58,970 nt of DNA. It comes from DYRG01 sp041161065 (GTDB lineage: Bacteria; Pseudomonadota; Gammaproteobacteria; Beggiatoales; Beggiatoaceae). The DNA lies in assembly GCA_041161065.1 (NCBI GenBank), contig JBEAVE010000014.1, positions 1 to 58,970 on the forward strand, given 5' to 3'. This document shows, one piece after another, positions 43,078 through 52,540 of this stretch. Below the pieces are notes generated by a model, which had not been told where the DNA came from, searched no databases, and saw only the letters and a program-made list of their open reading frames with translations. How positions within the stretch are numbered: position 1 is the first letter of the stretch; each line of letters opens with the position of its first letter. Made by a program: the position numbers and the translations under genes.

Positions 43078-45813
43078 TTACTCAATAATGATTTGATACC
43101 ATGTCCAAGTCATTTGTGAGCGATCTTCATTAGTAAAACCCTCGTAAATATTGACCGTTTTTCCATCAAAATTCAATCCACCGTGAGCGGGCGATAAATT
43201 TAACATCGTGAAATTAAAACCACTCACATTTTTTAATTCTTTAGACAAATCCATGGCAGCCCAAGGTTGGCGATGTCCTAGAAACGGAGAATTGTTATTA
43301 AAAGGTACTAATTGGTAATTATCTCCTGCTTTGCTAATTTGCCAGAATTGCTCAGCGGGTTGATTAAATGGAAATTGTATAATAAAAAATAGAGATTTAT
43401 CTTCAATCCAATTATCAGATTCAGGGACTTCCATTGGCAAAACAATATTGACTGAGCGTTTGTCATTTCCGCGTAAAATCATACGATAAGGAGGATGTTT
43501 GTCGTCAAGTTTCTCAGCTGCAGGCACTGAAATCGTAATTTCAACGGGAATCAAATGAGGAGGAATTGCACTATCACTTAATGTCATCGTTGTTTTGCCC
43601 GGTCCAATCGCTTCAAAACTTAAGAAATCTCCACCTTGATAAGGGCTTAGTTTTACCATTTTTGCATCGGGCATTTTGGTAGGAACAATAAAGCGAGTTC
43701 CTTCCCCTCCTTGCAAATAGTTGCTATACATATCACCCACTCTCAATAAAATCCAGTCTTCTGCTTTAAAAACAGGTTGATCATTTGCTTCAATTGTAAT
43801 GAGTGCGTTATCAGTACCCAGAGCCGTATTATCTGAGGAATTGAACAAATAAATCCTCAAAACTTCAGCATCTTCCTCTTCTTGATCGTCTTTAATTTCA
43901 AAGTTAATTGTTTTTGAAGTTTCATTCGCTTTGAAAGTCAGTTTGCCTTGGGGTTCACCGGTAAATTTGAAATCCATATATTCTTCGGCACTAATGGACT
44001 GAATAAGGTATTCAACACTTGCTTCGCTGTTTACATTTCCTTCACGATGAACAACAAGTGAGTATTTTTGAGAGATTTCTGGAAGACGGACAGTTGTAAT
44101 ACTGTTAATGTTATTTAACGGAGCAATTTGGTTTTTCTCATCAACTAACGAATGAATAGAAATCTGGTTATCTGGAGGAGAAACTTGCTTATTGGAACTT
44201 TGAGTGGTCACTTTGAGAGGATAACTTAAAGAACTCACCAAATAGTTTTGTTGGGTTTGATGGGCGGGCGTATGTGTTTCAACCACAAAGTAATAAGTCG
44301 AAGCAGGATTCAAATGATTTACGGTATGAAGTGCCGTTGATTTATCAAGGGTTGTTTCTCCACTATGAGTGTAAGGACCATTCGCCTGCGTTCCATACCA
44401 AACGCGATAGAAACCAGCATTCTCGGCGGCAAAGGGCAGGGTTTGCCAAGTTAAGGAAACAGAGGTATCTGTTATATGGCTAGCGGTAACATCGAGTACT
44501 GGTAAAGTTTGAGTTTGTTCCCAAGAAGGTAATAACAAATTACCTATTAGTTCAGTATGTTTAGTTGTTAAAAAAGTGGCTAAGTCGGTATCTTGCGTAA
44601 ATAACTGATTATAACGCAGGCTAAGACCCGTTTTATTGGTTAATTCGTGCAATAGTTTAAAACTACTTGGAATTTCACCTGAAAAATTATTATCTTGCAA
44701 ATATAAGCGTTCCAATTTACTTAAATAACCAAGTTCGGCAGGAAGATTTCCAGTCAGTTGATTTTCATGTAAATGTAGCCACACCAATTCTTTAAGATTT
44801 CCGAATGATGCCGGAATTTTTCCAGATAACTGGTTGTGTTCTAAGAAGAATTTTTTTAAATTGACCAAATTACCTAATTCAGCAGGAATTTGACCACTTA
44901 ATTGATTATAACGCATATATAAATCAGTTAAAGCAGTCATATTACCCATTTCGGGTGGAATTGTCCCAGTTAGTCTATTATAATCAAAGTCTAAGCGAAA
45001 TAATTTTTTCAATTTTCCCCATTCAGGTGGAATAGTTCCTCCTACATGGTTAATATCAATATCAAATACCAATAAATTGCTCAAATTACCGATTTCTGGC
45101 GGTAACACTCCCTCCAAATGATTACTGAACAACACCAAATATTCAAGGTTTTGTAATTGACCAAATTCATGAGGAATCTGACCGGTTAAGTGATTGTTAT
45201 CTAAAGCTAATCTTTTAACATTGGACAAATTACCTAATGAAGGGGGAATTGAACCCGTGAACAAATTACCGCTAAGTACCAATGTTTTGAGCTTGTTAAG
45301 ATTACCTAATTCGGGAGGGATTTCTCCACTTAATTGATTAGTTGCCATCCATAACGATAGCATTTCTTTAAAATTACCGTATTCAGGAGGAATTGAACCC
45401 GTAAAATAATTTTCATCTAAATAAAGCTCTTTTAAATTGGGAATTTGTGGTAAGAAACTAGGTAAATTTCCCGATAAACGATTACCAACCAATTCTAAAG
45501 AATTCAAATGGGTTAAATTGATCAATTCTTGAGGAAGTTCATTGCTTTTCAAGTTGTTTTTAGCCAAAGACAAAGCAGTCACAAATCCGTCTTCAACAGA
45601 AACCCCAAACCAAGTATTACAAGGTGTTAGCGTATCCCAGTTTGTGTTATTTATCCATTCTTTGCCATTTGTCGTGTTATAGAGAGCAACCAATGCTTGG
45701 CACTCACTTTGAGGAACGCCTGTTATATCAGTTTGTTCGCAATTTGTAACACTATGAGCATTTACACTCATCATTAACAAATAAAGCATTATTAATAATT
45801 TTTTTGTTTTCAT
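43078..45813 (-). CDS. Secreted plant-type leucine-rich repeat protein
   Basis: 911 residues. Signal peptide at about 1-20, then an LRR N-cap (SECQALVALYNTTNGKEW, later CNTWFGVSVEDGFVTAL) that strikingly resembles plant receptor kinase N-caps. About 13-14 repeats of the 24-residue plant type follow (LxxLxLxxNxLxGxIPxxLGNLxx, about 80-400). A fibronectin type III domain (about 440-535) and a Calx-beta-like region (about 580-685) come next, and then an unassigned C-terminus of about 220 residues. It is likely exported and adhesive or protein-binding. There is no sorting signal or autotransporter domain that I can see. Confidence 0.88.
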   Translation of the reverse strand: MKTKKLLIMLYLLMMSVNAHSVTNCEQTDITGVPQSECQALVALYNTTNGKEWINNTNWDTLTPCNTWFGVSVEDGFVTALSLAKNNLKSNELPQELINLTHLNSLELVGNRLSGNLPSFLPQIPNLKELYLDENYFTGSIPPEYGNFKEMLSLWMATNQLSGEIPPELGNLNKLKTLVLSGNLFTGSIPPSLGNLSNVKRLALDNNHLTGQIPHEFGQLQNLEYLVLFSNHLEGVLPPEIGNLSNLLVFDIDINHVGGTIPPEWGKLKKLFRLDFDYNRLTGTIPPEMGNMTALTDLYMRYNQLSGQIPAELGNLVNLKKFFLEHNQLSGKIPASFGNLKELVWLHLHENQLTGNLPAELGYLSKLERLYLQDNNFSGEIPSSFKLLHELTNKTGLSLRYNQLFTQDTDLATFLTTKHTELIGNLLLPSWEQTQTLPVLDVTASHITDTSVSLTWQTLPFAAENAGFYRVWYGTQANGPYTHSGETTLDKSTALHTVNHLNPASTYYFVVETHTPAHQTQQNYLVSSLSYPLKVTTQSSNKQVSPPDNQISIHSLVDEKNQIAPLNNINSITTVRLPEISQKYSLVVHREGNVNSEASVEYLIQSISAEEYMDFKFTGEPQGKLTFKANETSKTINFEIKDDQEEEDAEVLRIYLFNSSDNTALGTDNALITIEANDQPVFKAEDWILLRVGDMYSNYLQGGEGTRFIVPTKMPDAKMVKLSPYQGGDFLSFEAIGPGKTTMTLSDSAIPPHLIPVEITISVPAAEKLDDKHPPYRMILRGNDKRSVNIVLPMEVPESDNWIEDKSLFFIIQFPFNQPAEQFWQISKAGDNYQLVPFNNNSPFLGHRQPWAAMDLSKELKNVSGFNFTMLNLSPAHGGLNFDGKTVNIYEGFTNEDRSQMTWTWYQIIIE

Positions 45814-46072
45814 AAAACCACCTAAAATTAAGCTGCCAATTAGCAGTTATTAGTATAGAGGATAAAACTATTTGCATCAAAGGAAATTTGGTGGTGTAAC
45901 TCGAGAGTTAGGCTTTATAGGTAGTGTATAAATCAAGATGATATAATAAAACGTAAAAATAAAGAAAAAGAGAGGGCAGTAGTGTAAAGTTGGGTGATGG
46001 CGCAAAAAAGGTAGTAATCAATAAAATTATATAAATATTTGTCATCTTCTATTGATCACGACCTAGTTTTCT

Positions 46073-46417
46073 TTATTGCAGAAACGTTAATTGAGCGAGC
46101 AACATTTCATCGCCAGAAATCACTTTTGTTCGCCAATCCCCACAGTTTTTACATAACAAATGATTTGGCACAACCTCGCTTTCTACATGACATTGTGTGC
46201 ATTTCACCCGCACAGGAATGCTCTCAATTATTAAATCTGCGTTCTCTGCACAACTTCCCGCCGCTGCAATCGGAAAAGCCTGTTTCAAAAGCGCACTTTC
46301 TACCCCTGCTAACAAACCAATTTTCAAAACAATTTTCTCGACTTGTTTCGCTTGATGTTGCTGCGCAAGGGTTTCAACTTGGGAAATAATCGACTGACAA
46401 ATCGCTAATTCATGCAC
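46073..46417 (-). CDS. hypA: Hydrogenase nickel incorporation protein HypA
   Basis: 114 residues starting at a GTG (the universal MHE nickel-binding start is kept: MHELAICQSI). The two zinc-site CxxC motifs are CTQCH and CKNCG, at about 73-76 and 89-92. HypA with HypB inserts nickel into [NiFe] hydrogenase. It overlaps the hydrogenase gene stop by 8 bases (GTGCATGA), indicating coupled translation. No hypB is adjacent. Confidence 0.95.
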   Translation of the reverse strand: MHELAICQSIISQVETLAQQHQAKQVEKIVLKIGLLAGVESALLKQAFPIAAAGSCAENADLIIESIPVRVKCTQCHVESEVVPNHLLCKNCGDWRTKVISGDEMLLAQLTFLQ

Positions 46418-47894
46418 GGCTTATTTCACCTTGGCTGCTTTTGTAAAGTGAATCCAGTTGCTCTCCTTGTTCATTAACTATTTCCACTAATAACGGCATT
46501 TTTCCTAATGCGTGTGTTGCACAAGATAAACACGGATCATAAGCTCGAATGGCAACCTCAATATGATTGAGCAATCCTTCCGTGAGTTCTTTACCATTCA
46601 AATAGTGATTTGCAACCTGCCGAATCGATTCATTCATTGCTTGATTATTATTTGTCGTAGAAACAATTAAATTGGCTTTGGTAATCAAATCATTCTCGTC
46701 AATTTTGTAATGGTGAAATAACGTACCACGAGGGGCTTCAATGACACCAATTCCTTCAAACTGTTTATGACCCGTTGTAACCAAATCATTACTCATGGTT
46801 TTCTCATCAAGCAATAACTCTTTAATGCTTTCTGCAGAATGCAAGGCTTCAATCATTCTTGCCCAATGATAAGCTAAAGAACTTTGCACGGGTTTTCCTT
46901 GCTCAAGTTGTTTGAAAACTTGGCGTTCTTGCTCGGCTTTTGGCGTGGAAATAAAATCGCAATTGTTCACTCGTGCTAAAGGTCCAACGCGATACCAACC
47001 TTTATCTTTTCCTTGCGAAACAATAAACGGGAATTTCATATAAGACCACGACCGGACTTCTTCATGAATCAGATCAAAATAGTTGCAATAATCTACATGA
47101 TCAAAAATGGTTTCACCATTGGGTTTGCGTGCTCTCAATCCACCATGATACAGTTCTAATGCGCCATCTTCACGAATCATGCTCAACATATTGCTTTCAA
47201 TTCGAGCAAAATCGTGATGAAATTGGGGGTTGTTCAAATAGACTTTTTTAATCAAATTTACCGCATTTTGTGACCACTCAATGATTTGATCAATATCTTT
47301 CAAGAGAAACGCATGATCTTCTTTACTTAATGCTTTATTTACTCCCCCTGCAATCGCCGCATTTCCATGCACCCTTTTTCCTGCGATGACTCTAATAACC
47401 TCTTGACCATACTTGCGTAATTGAATGCCTTGCATACCAATTTCTGGGTATTCTGCAACCACACTTAAAATATGGCGGTGAGAAACATCGTCATTAAAAC
47501 CAAATAACAAATCAGGCGACGCTAAATGAAAGAAATGCACGGCATGAGATTGTAAGGTTTGTCCAAAGTGCATCAAACGCCGTAGATTATTTGCAGCGGG
47601 TGTTAGTTGTTTTACGCCCACGATTTGATCAATTGCTTTCGCTGCAGCCAAATGATGGCTAACGGGACAAATGCCGCACAAACGTTGCACCAAAACAGGA
47701 ATTTCCCAATACGGTCTTCCCTGAATAAACTTTTCAAATCCTCTAAATTCTACAATGTGCAAACGCGCTTGTTGGATATGATTTTCTTTATCAACTAATA
47801 AAGTAACTTTGCCGTGACCTTCTACTCTTGTAACGGGTTCAATGACCACTCTTTTCAAATTCTCTGTTGAAACGGCTGTTTCTAATGCACTCAT
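46410..47894 (-). CDS. hoxH: [NiFe] hydrogenase large subunit (HoxH-like)
   Basis: 494 residues, resembling bidirectional (group 3d) HoxH. Nickel ligands are in RLCGICPVSHH (C73, C76) and DPCLSCATHALG (C455, C458); RVEGHGK lies at 23-29. About 33 residues after His461 should be removed by a maturation peptidase. GAGGAAA precedes the ATG. HoxH normally works with HoxY and the HoxFU diaphorase, but none of these genes is adjacent. The upstream neighbours are SPFH and FGE-fold genes instead. Confidence 0.93.
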   Translation of the reverse strand: MSALETAVSTENLKRVVIEPVTRVEGHGKVTLLVDKENHIQQARLHIVEFRGFEKFIQGRPYWEIPVLVQRLCGICPVSHHLAAAKAIDQIVGVKQLTPAANNLRRLMHFGQTLQSHAVHFFHLASPDLLFGFNDDVSHRHILSVVAEYPEIGMQGIQLRKYGQEVIRVIAGKRVHGNAAIAGGVNKALSKEDHAFLLKDIDQIIEWSQNAVNLIKKVYLNNPQFHHDFARIESNMLSMIREDGALELYHGGLRARKPNGETIFDHVDYCNYFDLIHEEVRSWSYMKFPFIVSQGKDKGWYRVGPLARVNNCDFISTPKAEQERQVFKQLEQGKPVQSSLAYHWARMIEALHSAESIKELLLDEKTMSNDLVTTGHKQFEGIGVIEAPRGTLFHHYKIDENDLITKANLIVSTTNNNQAMNESIRQVANHYLNGKELTEGLLNHIEVAIRAYDPCLSCATHALGKMPLLVEIVNEQGEQLDSLYKSSQGEISRA

Positions 47895-47950
47895 GGTTAT
47901 TTCCTCAAATTATTTTTAAGTTAAATCCTCTGTATAATTCTTTTAATCTT

Positions 47951-48949
47951 TTATTCAGAAGAAGAGGTGGGTTGATTGGTGGTACGAATTGCTTCGGCGG
48001 CATAAATTGCTCGAGAAAGATCGCTCATTCCACCCAAACTACCCGTGACATTTGTTGTATCGATTGGCATCATTAAAATTTTTTGATTGTCAGAAATCGC
48101 AAGTGCTTTTAATGCTTCAATATATTGCACTGCTACAAAATAATTAACTGCCTGCATATTACCTGTTGAAATGGCTTTGGACATTTGAGCAGTTGCTCTC
48201 GCTTCGGCTAATGCAGAGCGTTCTCGGGCTTCTGCTGCACATTGTTCAGAATATAACTTTGCGTCCGCGCGCGACCGTTCTGCTTCGGCTTCCCCTTCGG
48301 CTAACAAAATGGAGGATTCTTTCTCTCCTTCTGCTCGACGAATTGCAGCGGCTTTCTCTCCTTCTGCAAAAATGGTAGCTGCCCGTTTTTCTCTCTCTGC
48401 AGTTAATTGTTTAGTCATTGCTGCAACCAATCCTTCTGGCGGTTTTATATCTTGAATTTGCACCCGCAAAACATTTATTCCCCATTTCTGCGTTGCATCG
48501 TGGACTTCTTTCAAAATATCATGACTAAGTTCCTCTCGTTTTGAAAGCAATTCATCTAAATCAATTGAACCCACTGCTCCTCGAATATTTGCTGTCACCA
48601 AATGCGAAATTGCTCCCCGATAATCTGAAACTTCATATGAGGCTTTGACCGCATCTTCTACCTTAAAAAACAATACCCCATCAACTAACACCATTGCATT
48701 ATCTTTTGTAATCACTTCTTGTGAAGCAACATCTAATGTTTGCTCACGAATATCTATCCGATAAGCCATTTTATCGATCACAGGAATCAAAAAATGAAAT
48801 CCCGGTTTTAAGGTTTTGTTATGTTTGCCAAGTCGCTCAATCAAATATATCCAACCTTGAGGAACAGTACAAATTACAAAAAAAATTACGATGCCTAGTA
48901 TAATGGCAATTGAAATAAATAGTAAAACAATAGTTAAAATGGTATTCAC
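47951..48949 (-). CDS. SPFH/band 7 (stomatin-like) membrane protein
   Basis: 332 residues with one N-terminal membrane helix (about 5-28), an SPFH domain (about 32-190; IERLGKHNKTLKPGFHFLIPV, DGVLFFKVEDAVKASYEV) and a long Ala/Glu-rich coiled coil (about 190-265) for oligomerisation. Such proteins organise membrane microdomains or regulate membrane proteases. The usual NfeD-type partner is not adjacent; the gene starts 3 bases after the FGE-fold gene. Confidence 0.93.
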   Translation of the reverse strand: MNTILTIVLLFISIAIILGIVIFFVICTVPQGWIYLIERLGKHNKTLKPGFHFLIPVIDKMAYRIDIREQTLDVASQEVITKDNAMVLVDGVLFFKVEDAVKASYEVSDYRGAISHLVTANIRGAVGSIDLDELLSKREELSHDILKEVHDATQKWGINVLRVQIQDIKPPEGLVAAMTKQLTAEREKRAATIFAEGEKAAAIRRAEGEKESSILLAEGEAEAERSRADAKLYSEQCAAEARERSALAEARATAQMSKAISTGNMQAVNYFVAVQYIEALKALAISDNQKILMMPIDTTNVTGSLGGMSDLSRAIYAAEAIRTTNQPTSSSE

Positions 48950-48952
48950 TTT

Positions 48953-50782
48953 CTAAATTCCTCTTTTATCATTCACACTCAATGCAATACGAAATCCAAT
49001 ATCATTATCCCAACTCTTTGAATCAACATGATAACGATTAGCACTTCGACAATTAACAGCACTGCTATACCAAGACCCGCCACGCACAACAATTCTTTTA
49101 TCTATTGCTTGATGTTGTTTTAATATTTTTGTTTCAGATTGATCGCCATAATGCTCACGATATTCAGAGCAAGTCCATTCCCAAACATTACCGTGCATAT
49201 CACATAATCCAAACCTATTTGGTGGAAAAGTTCCTATCGGTGTAGTCATTTGTTTATAAGTATTTTTGCTATGACTGTTGTAATCATAATTTCCATCATA
49301 ATTTGCTACATCTGTTGTAATGGTTTCTCCAAAATGAAATGCCGTTAATGTCCCTGCTCGACAAGCGTATTCCCATTCTGCTTCTGTTGGCAAACGATAT
49401 GATTTATCTGCTTTTTTTGACAATTGTCGACAAAAATCTAATGCTTGAAACCAACTCACTTTTTCTACGGGCAAATTAGCTCCATTAAATTGGCAAGAAA
49501 GCCCTTGTTTCATTAACAAAAACCATTGCATTTGAGAAATCGGATATTTAGAAATAAAAAAATCCTCTATTTCTACCCAATGTTGAGGTAATTCATCTGC
49601 CATAATACCCAATTCATTAGGCGAAGCCCCCATTAGAAATCGCCCGCCCACAACATAAATCATTTCTAATGCAATACCTTTTCCTAAATCTTCTGTGAAT
49701 TGCTTTGCTTTGCAAGGTATGGAAGAAATCATTTTGCCATGTTTATCTAATTGAATGGAATTGAAATGAACGGTCTGTAAATTAATCGTTTTTTCTAAAG
49801 GTGTTGTTATCAAAACGGGCTTCGTTTTTAATAATGTTTGTTCGGTAGATTTTATTAAATGTACAACCTGTTGATCAGAGAAACCTTCTTTCTGTTTTAA
49901 TTCTAACAATAGGGCTAAAATTTGATCGGTTTTTGAATGTAGTTGATCGATATTATTTGCAATCATTTCCAAGCGTTCAGAAATGACATCGACAAATCCC
50001 TTAAATTGCAAAGAAAAAACTTGAAAATCGCCTAATTGTTGTTCCCAACGTTGCTGGATTTGATATAAAACCTGCGGGGGTTTAACTTGTAAGTGCTGCT
50101 GATTAACAATTTGCAAGATTTGTTGTTGGGCTTTTTGCATGTTTCGAAGGTCAATCCACAAACCCTCTTGTTGCAATGCTAAAAAAGTTGTTTGTAATCG
50201 CTCATCTTGACGTAATTGCTCATGAAAAAAATAGAGCAACCCATGTCCTAATAATTCTTTATAACGAAAGAAATCAACAATATCCTGATCTAATGTAGTT
50301 AGCATTGAAAGTTCATCTAATAACAACGCTGTAATTTTCCAAGATTCATGAGGATTGGTTATTTGAACCAAACCTAATTCTAAATCTTTTTCTCGTAATT
50401 TAAATAAATCTTTTTCGTATTTGATGAGCAATTGGCAAGTTTTAATTATTTTAAGCGCAAAATCGGTAAATTCTTTATTTGAAAAATGCTGTGTTTCGAC
50501 AAAAGGTTTGAAATAGTCTTTGAGGATTTGATGCGCAAATTCACGTTTAACGTTATTGCTCAATAATTTCTTCCATGTAGATGCACGCAATCCTAAACGA
50601 ATGGCACTTAATATTTGCACATAACTTTTTTGATAGGCTTGAGTGATTTCTAATGCGGTAAAACTGAAATGGTTTTTTAAGATGTCAAGAACAGGTTTTC
50701 CAGTCATATTTCCTAAATAAGTAATGACTGGGCTATCCAAAAGAGTTCCTAAAGAATTACAAACCAAATTAGCAAGGGACAT
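48953..50782 (-). CDS. FGE/SUMF-fold protein with long helical N-terminus
   Basis: 609 residues. The first 340 or so are helical with coiled coil near 255-300 and no family that I recognise. The C-terminal 240 form a formylglycine-generating-enzyme-like domain (FLMGASPNELGIMADELPQH, SYRLPTEAEWEYACRAGT, CDMHGNVWEWTCSEY, VVRGGSWYSSAVNCRS, GFRIAL). Only one Cys of the catalytic pair remains: in the GGSW segment the first is Ser and the second is the Cys of NCRS, so true formylglycine synthesis is doubtful. It is probably a binding or signalling protein, acting with the SPFH protein encoded 3 bases downstream. Confidence 0.85.
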   Translation of the reverse strand: MSLANLVCNSLGTLLDSPVITYLGNMTGKPVLDILKNHFSFTALEITQAYQKSYVQILSAIRLGLRASTWKKLLSNNVKREFAHQILKDYFKPFVETQHFSNKEFTDFALKIIKTCQLLIKYEKDLFKLREKDLELGLVQITNPHESWKITALLLDELSMLTTLDQDIVDFFRYKELLGHGLLYFFHEQLRQDERLQTTFLALQQEGLWIDLRNMQKAQQQILQIVNQQHLQVKPPQVLYQIQQRWEQQLGDFQVFSLQFKGFVDVISERLEMIANNIDQLHSKTDQILALLLELKQKEGFSDQQVVHLIKSTEQTLLKTKPVLITTPLEKTINLQTVHFNSIQLDKHGKMISSIPCKAKQFTEDLGKGIALEMIYVVGGRFLMGASPNELGIMADELPQHWVEIEDFFISKYPISQMQWFLLMKQGLSCQFNGANLPVEKVSWFQALDFCRQLSKKADKSYRLPTEAEWEYACRAGTLTAFHFGETITTDVANYDGNYDYNSHSKNTYKQMTTPIGTFPPNRFGLCDMHGNVWEWTCSEYREHYGDQSETKILKQHQAIDKRIVVRGGSWYSSAVNCRSANRYHVDSKSWDNDIGFRIALSVNDKRGI

Positions 50783-50835
50783 AGTTATCTTAAAATGATC
50801 GCTAACTTAGAAGAAACTTAGCGATCATATTAACA

Positions 50836-52356
50836 TTACGTTGGATTATAAAGTTCAATCGCGTCTTGCGCCGAACTTCTTTGGGTATTTTTAACGTTAT
50901 CGGCGCGTTGTTGCTCTAAATTTTCTAAGTAAGCGGGCGTAACATTTCCAGTCACATATTCGCCATTAAAACACGATGCGTCAAACTGTTTAATTTTATT
51001 ATTTCCTTTACTAGCGGCTTTAAACAAATCCTCTAAATCTTGATACACCAACCAATCTGCTCCAATTGCTTCTGCAATGGCTTCATCACTTCGATTGTGC
51101 GCGAGCAATTCTTTTACTGACGGCATATCAATTCCATACACATTTGGAAAGCGAACGGGGGGGGCAGCAGATGCGAAATAAACCTTTTTTGCTCCCGCTT
51201 CTCTCGCCATTTGAATGATTTGTTTTGAGGTTGTTCCTCGCACAATTGAATCGTCAATTAAAAGGACATTTTTTCCTCGAAATTCTAAATCAATTGCATT
51301 AAGTTTTTGGTGAACAGATTTTTTACGAAGATTTTGCCCAGGCATAATGAAAGTGCGCGGAATATAACGATTTTTGACGAATCCTTCACGAAATTTTAGA
51401 TTCAATTCGTGTGCGAGTTCTAATGCAGCTGTTCGACTGGTATCGGGGATAGGAATTACCACATCAATATCGTGTTTGGGGTGTAATTTTTGAATTTTAC
51501 GCGCCAACAGTTTTCCCATACGCAATCTTGCTTTATAAACAGAAATCCCATCAATAATAGAATCAGGGCGAGCAAAATAAACGTATTCAAATATGCAAGG
51601 ATTATGGGTTGTTTTCTCTGCGCATTGTTGAGAATGAAAGCGACCTTCTATATCAATAAAAATAGCTTCACCGGGAGCAACATCACGAATGATTTTGAAA
51701 CCCAATACATCAATAGCGACGCTTTCTGATGCAATAATAAATTCATCGCCTTGTTCGGTTTCTCGTTTTCCAAAAATAAGCGGTCGAATAGCGAATGGAT
51801 CACGAAAAGCGAGAATGCCTTGATTTGGGATTAATGCAACCGCTGCGTAAGCTCCTTTGCACAGTTTGTGGACGGTTTTAACGGCTTGGAAAACATCGCC
51901 GACTTCTAATCGGAGTTTCTTACGGCTGACGTTTTGTAATTCGTGCGCTAATACATTGAGCAACACTTCCGAATCAGAATCGGTATTGATATGTCGCAAA
52001 TCGGTTTTGAAAAGCTCGGATTTAAGTGCATCGACATTTGTCAAATTACCGTTGTGCGCAAATGCAATTCCATACGGTGAATTAACGTAAAAAGGTTGCG
52101 CTTCGGCGGAGGAAGAGGGGCAGCCAGCGGTTGGATAACGCACATGACCAATGCCCATATTTCCACGCAAACTAATCATGTGTCGGGTATGAAAAACGTC
52201 GCGCACCAAACCATTTTCTTTGCGCAAATACAAACGATTATTTTCACACGTTACAATCCCAGCGGCATCTTGTCCGCGATGCTGTAAAACGGTTAGTCCG
52301 TCAAATAATGCTTGATTAACTGGACTCTTTGCAACAATGCCAATAATTCCACACAT
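50836..52356 (-). CDS. purF: Amidophosphoribosyltransferase
   Basis: 506 residues from the ATG at 52354-52356, chosen so that MCGIIGIV gives the N-terminal nucleophile Cys2; upstream codons to 52404 are not family-like. It catalyses the first committed step of purine synthesis (PRPP plus glutamine to phosphoribosylamine). The glutaminase domain includes GIGHVRYPTAG and the PRPP loop is VLLIDDSIVRGTTS. No cvpA lies upstream. The FGE-fold gene follows 53 bases downstream. Confidence 0.96.
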   Translation of the reverse strand: MCGIIGIVAKSPVNQALFDGLTVLQHRGQDAAGIVTCENNRLYLRKENGLVRDVFHTRHMISLRGNMGIGHVRYPTAGCPSSSAEAQPFYVNSPYGIAFAHNGNLTNVDALKSELFKTDLRHINTDSDSEVLLNVLAHELQNVSRKKLRLEVGDVFQAVKTVHKLCKGAYAAVALIPNQGILAFRDPFAIRPLIFGKRETEQGDEFIIASESVAIDVLGFKIIRDVAPGEAIFIDIEGRFHSQQCAEKTTHNPCIFEYVYFARPDSIIDGISVYKARLRMGKLLARKIQKLHPKHDIDVVIPIPDTSRTAALELAHELNLKFREGFVKNRYIPRTFIMPGQNLRKKSVHQKLNAIDLEFRGKNVLLIDDSIVRGTTSKQIIQMAREAGAKKVYFASAAPPVRFPNVYGIDMPSVKELLAHNRSDEAIAEAIGADWLVYQDLEDLFKAASKGNNKIKQFDASCFNGEYVTGNVTPAYLENLEQQRADNVKNTQRSSAQDAIELYNPT

Positions 52357-52540
52357 ATAAAAGGCTTCTCTCTTCTCCAACCATTGCCAAATGACCCATT
52401 TCAAGCCTGCATTTCAAATCCTGAAGAGCTGGCTACAAATGCGACAACAGCTTAACACAAATGCGCTTTCACTCGCTAAAAAAAACGAAAATATGCGATA
52501 ATGGAAACGTTTTAAGGTTATTTGAGAGTGTGAATGGTTT

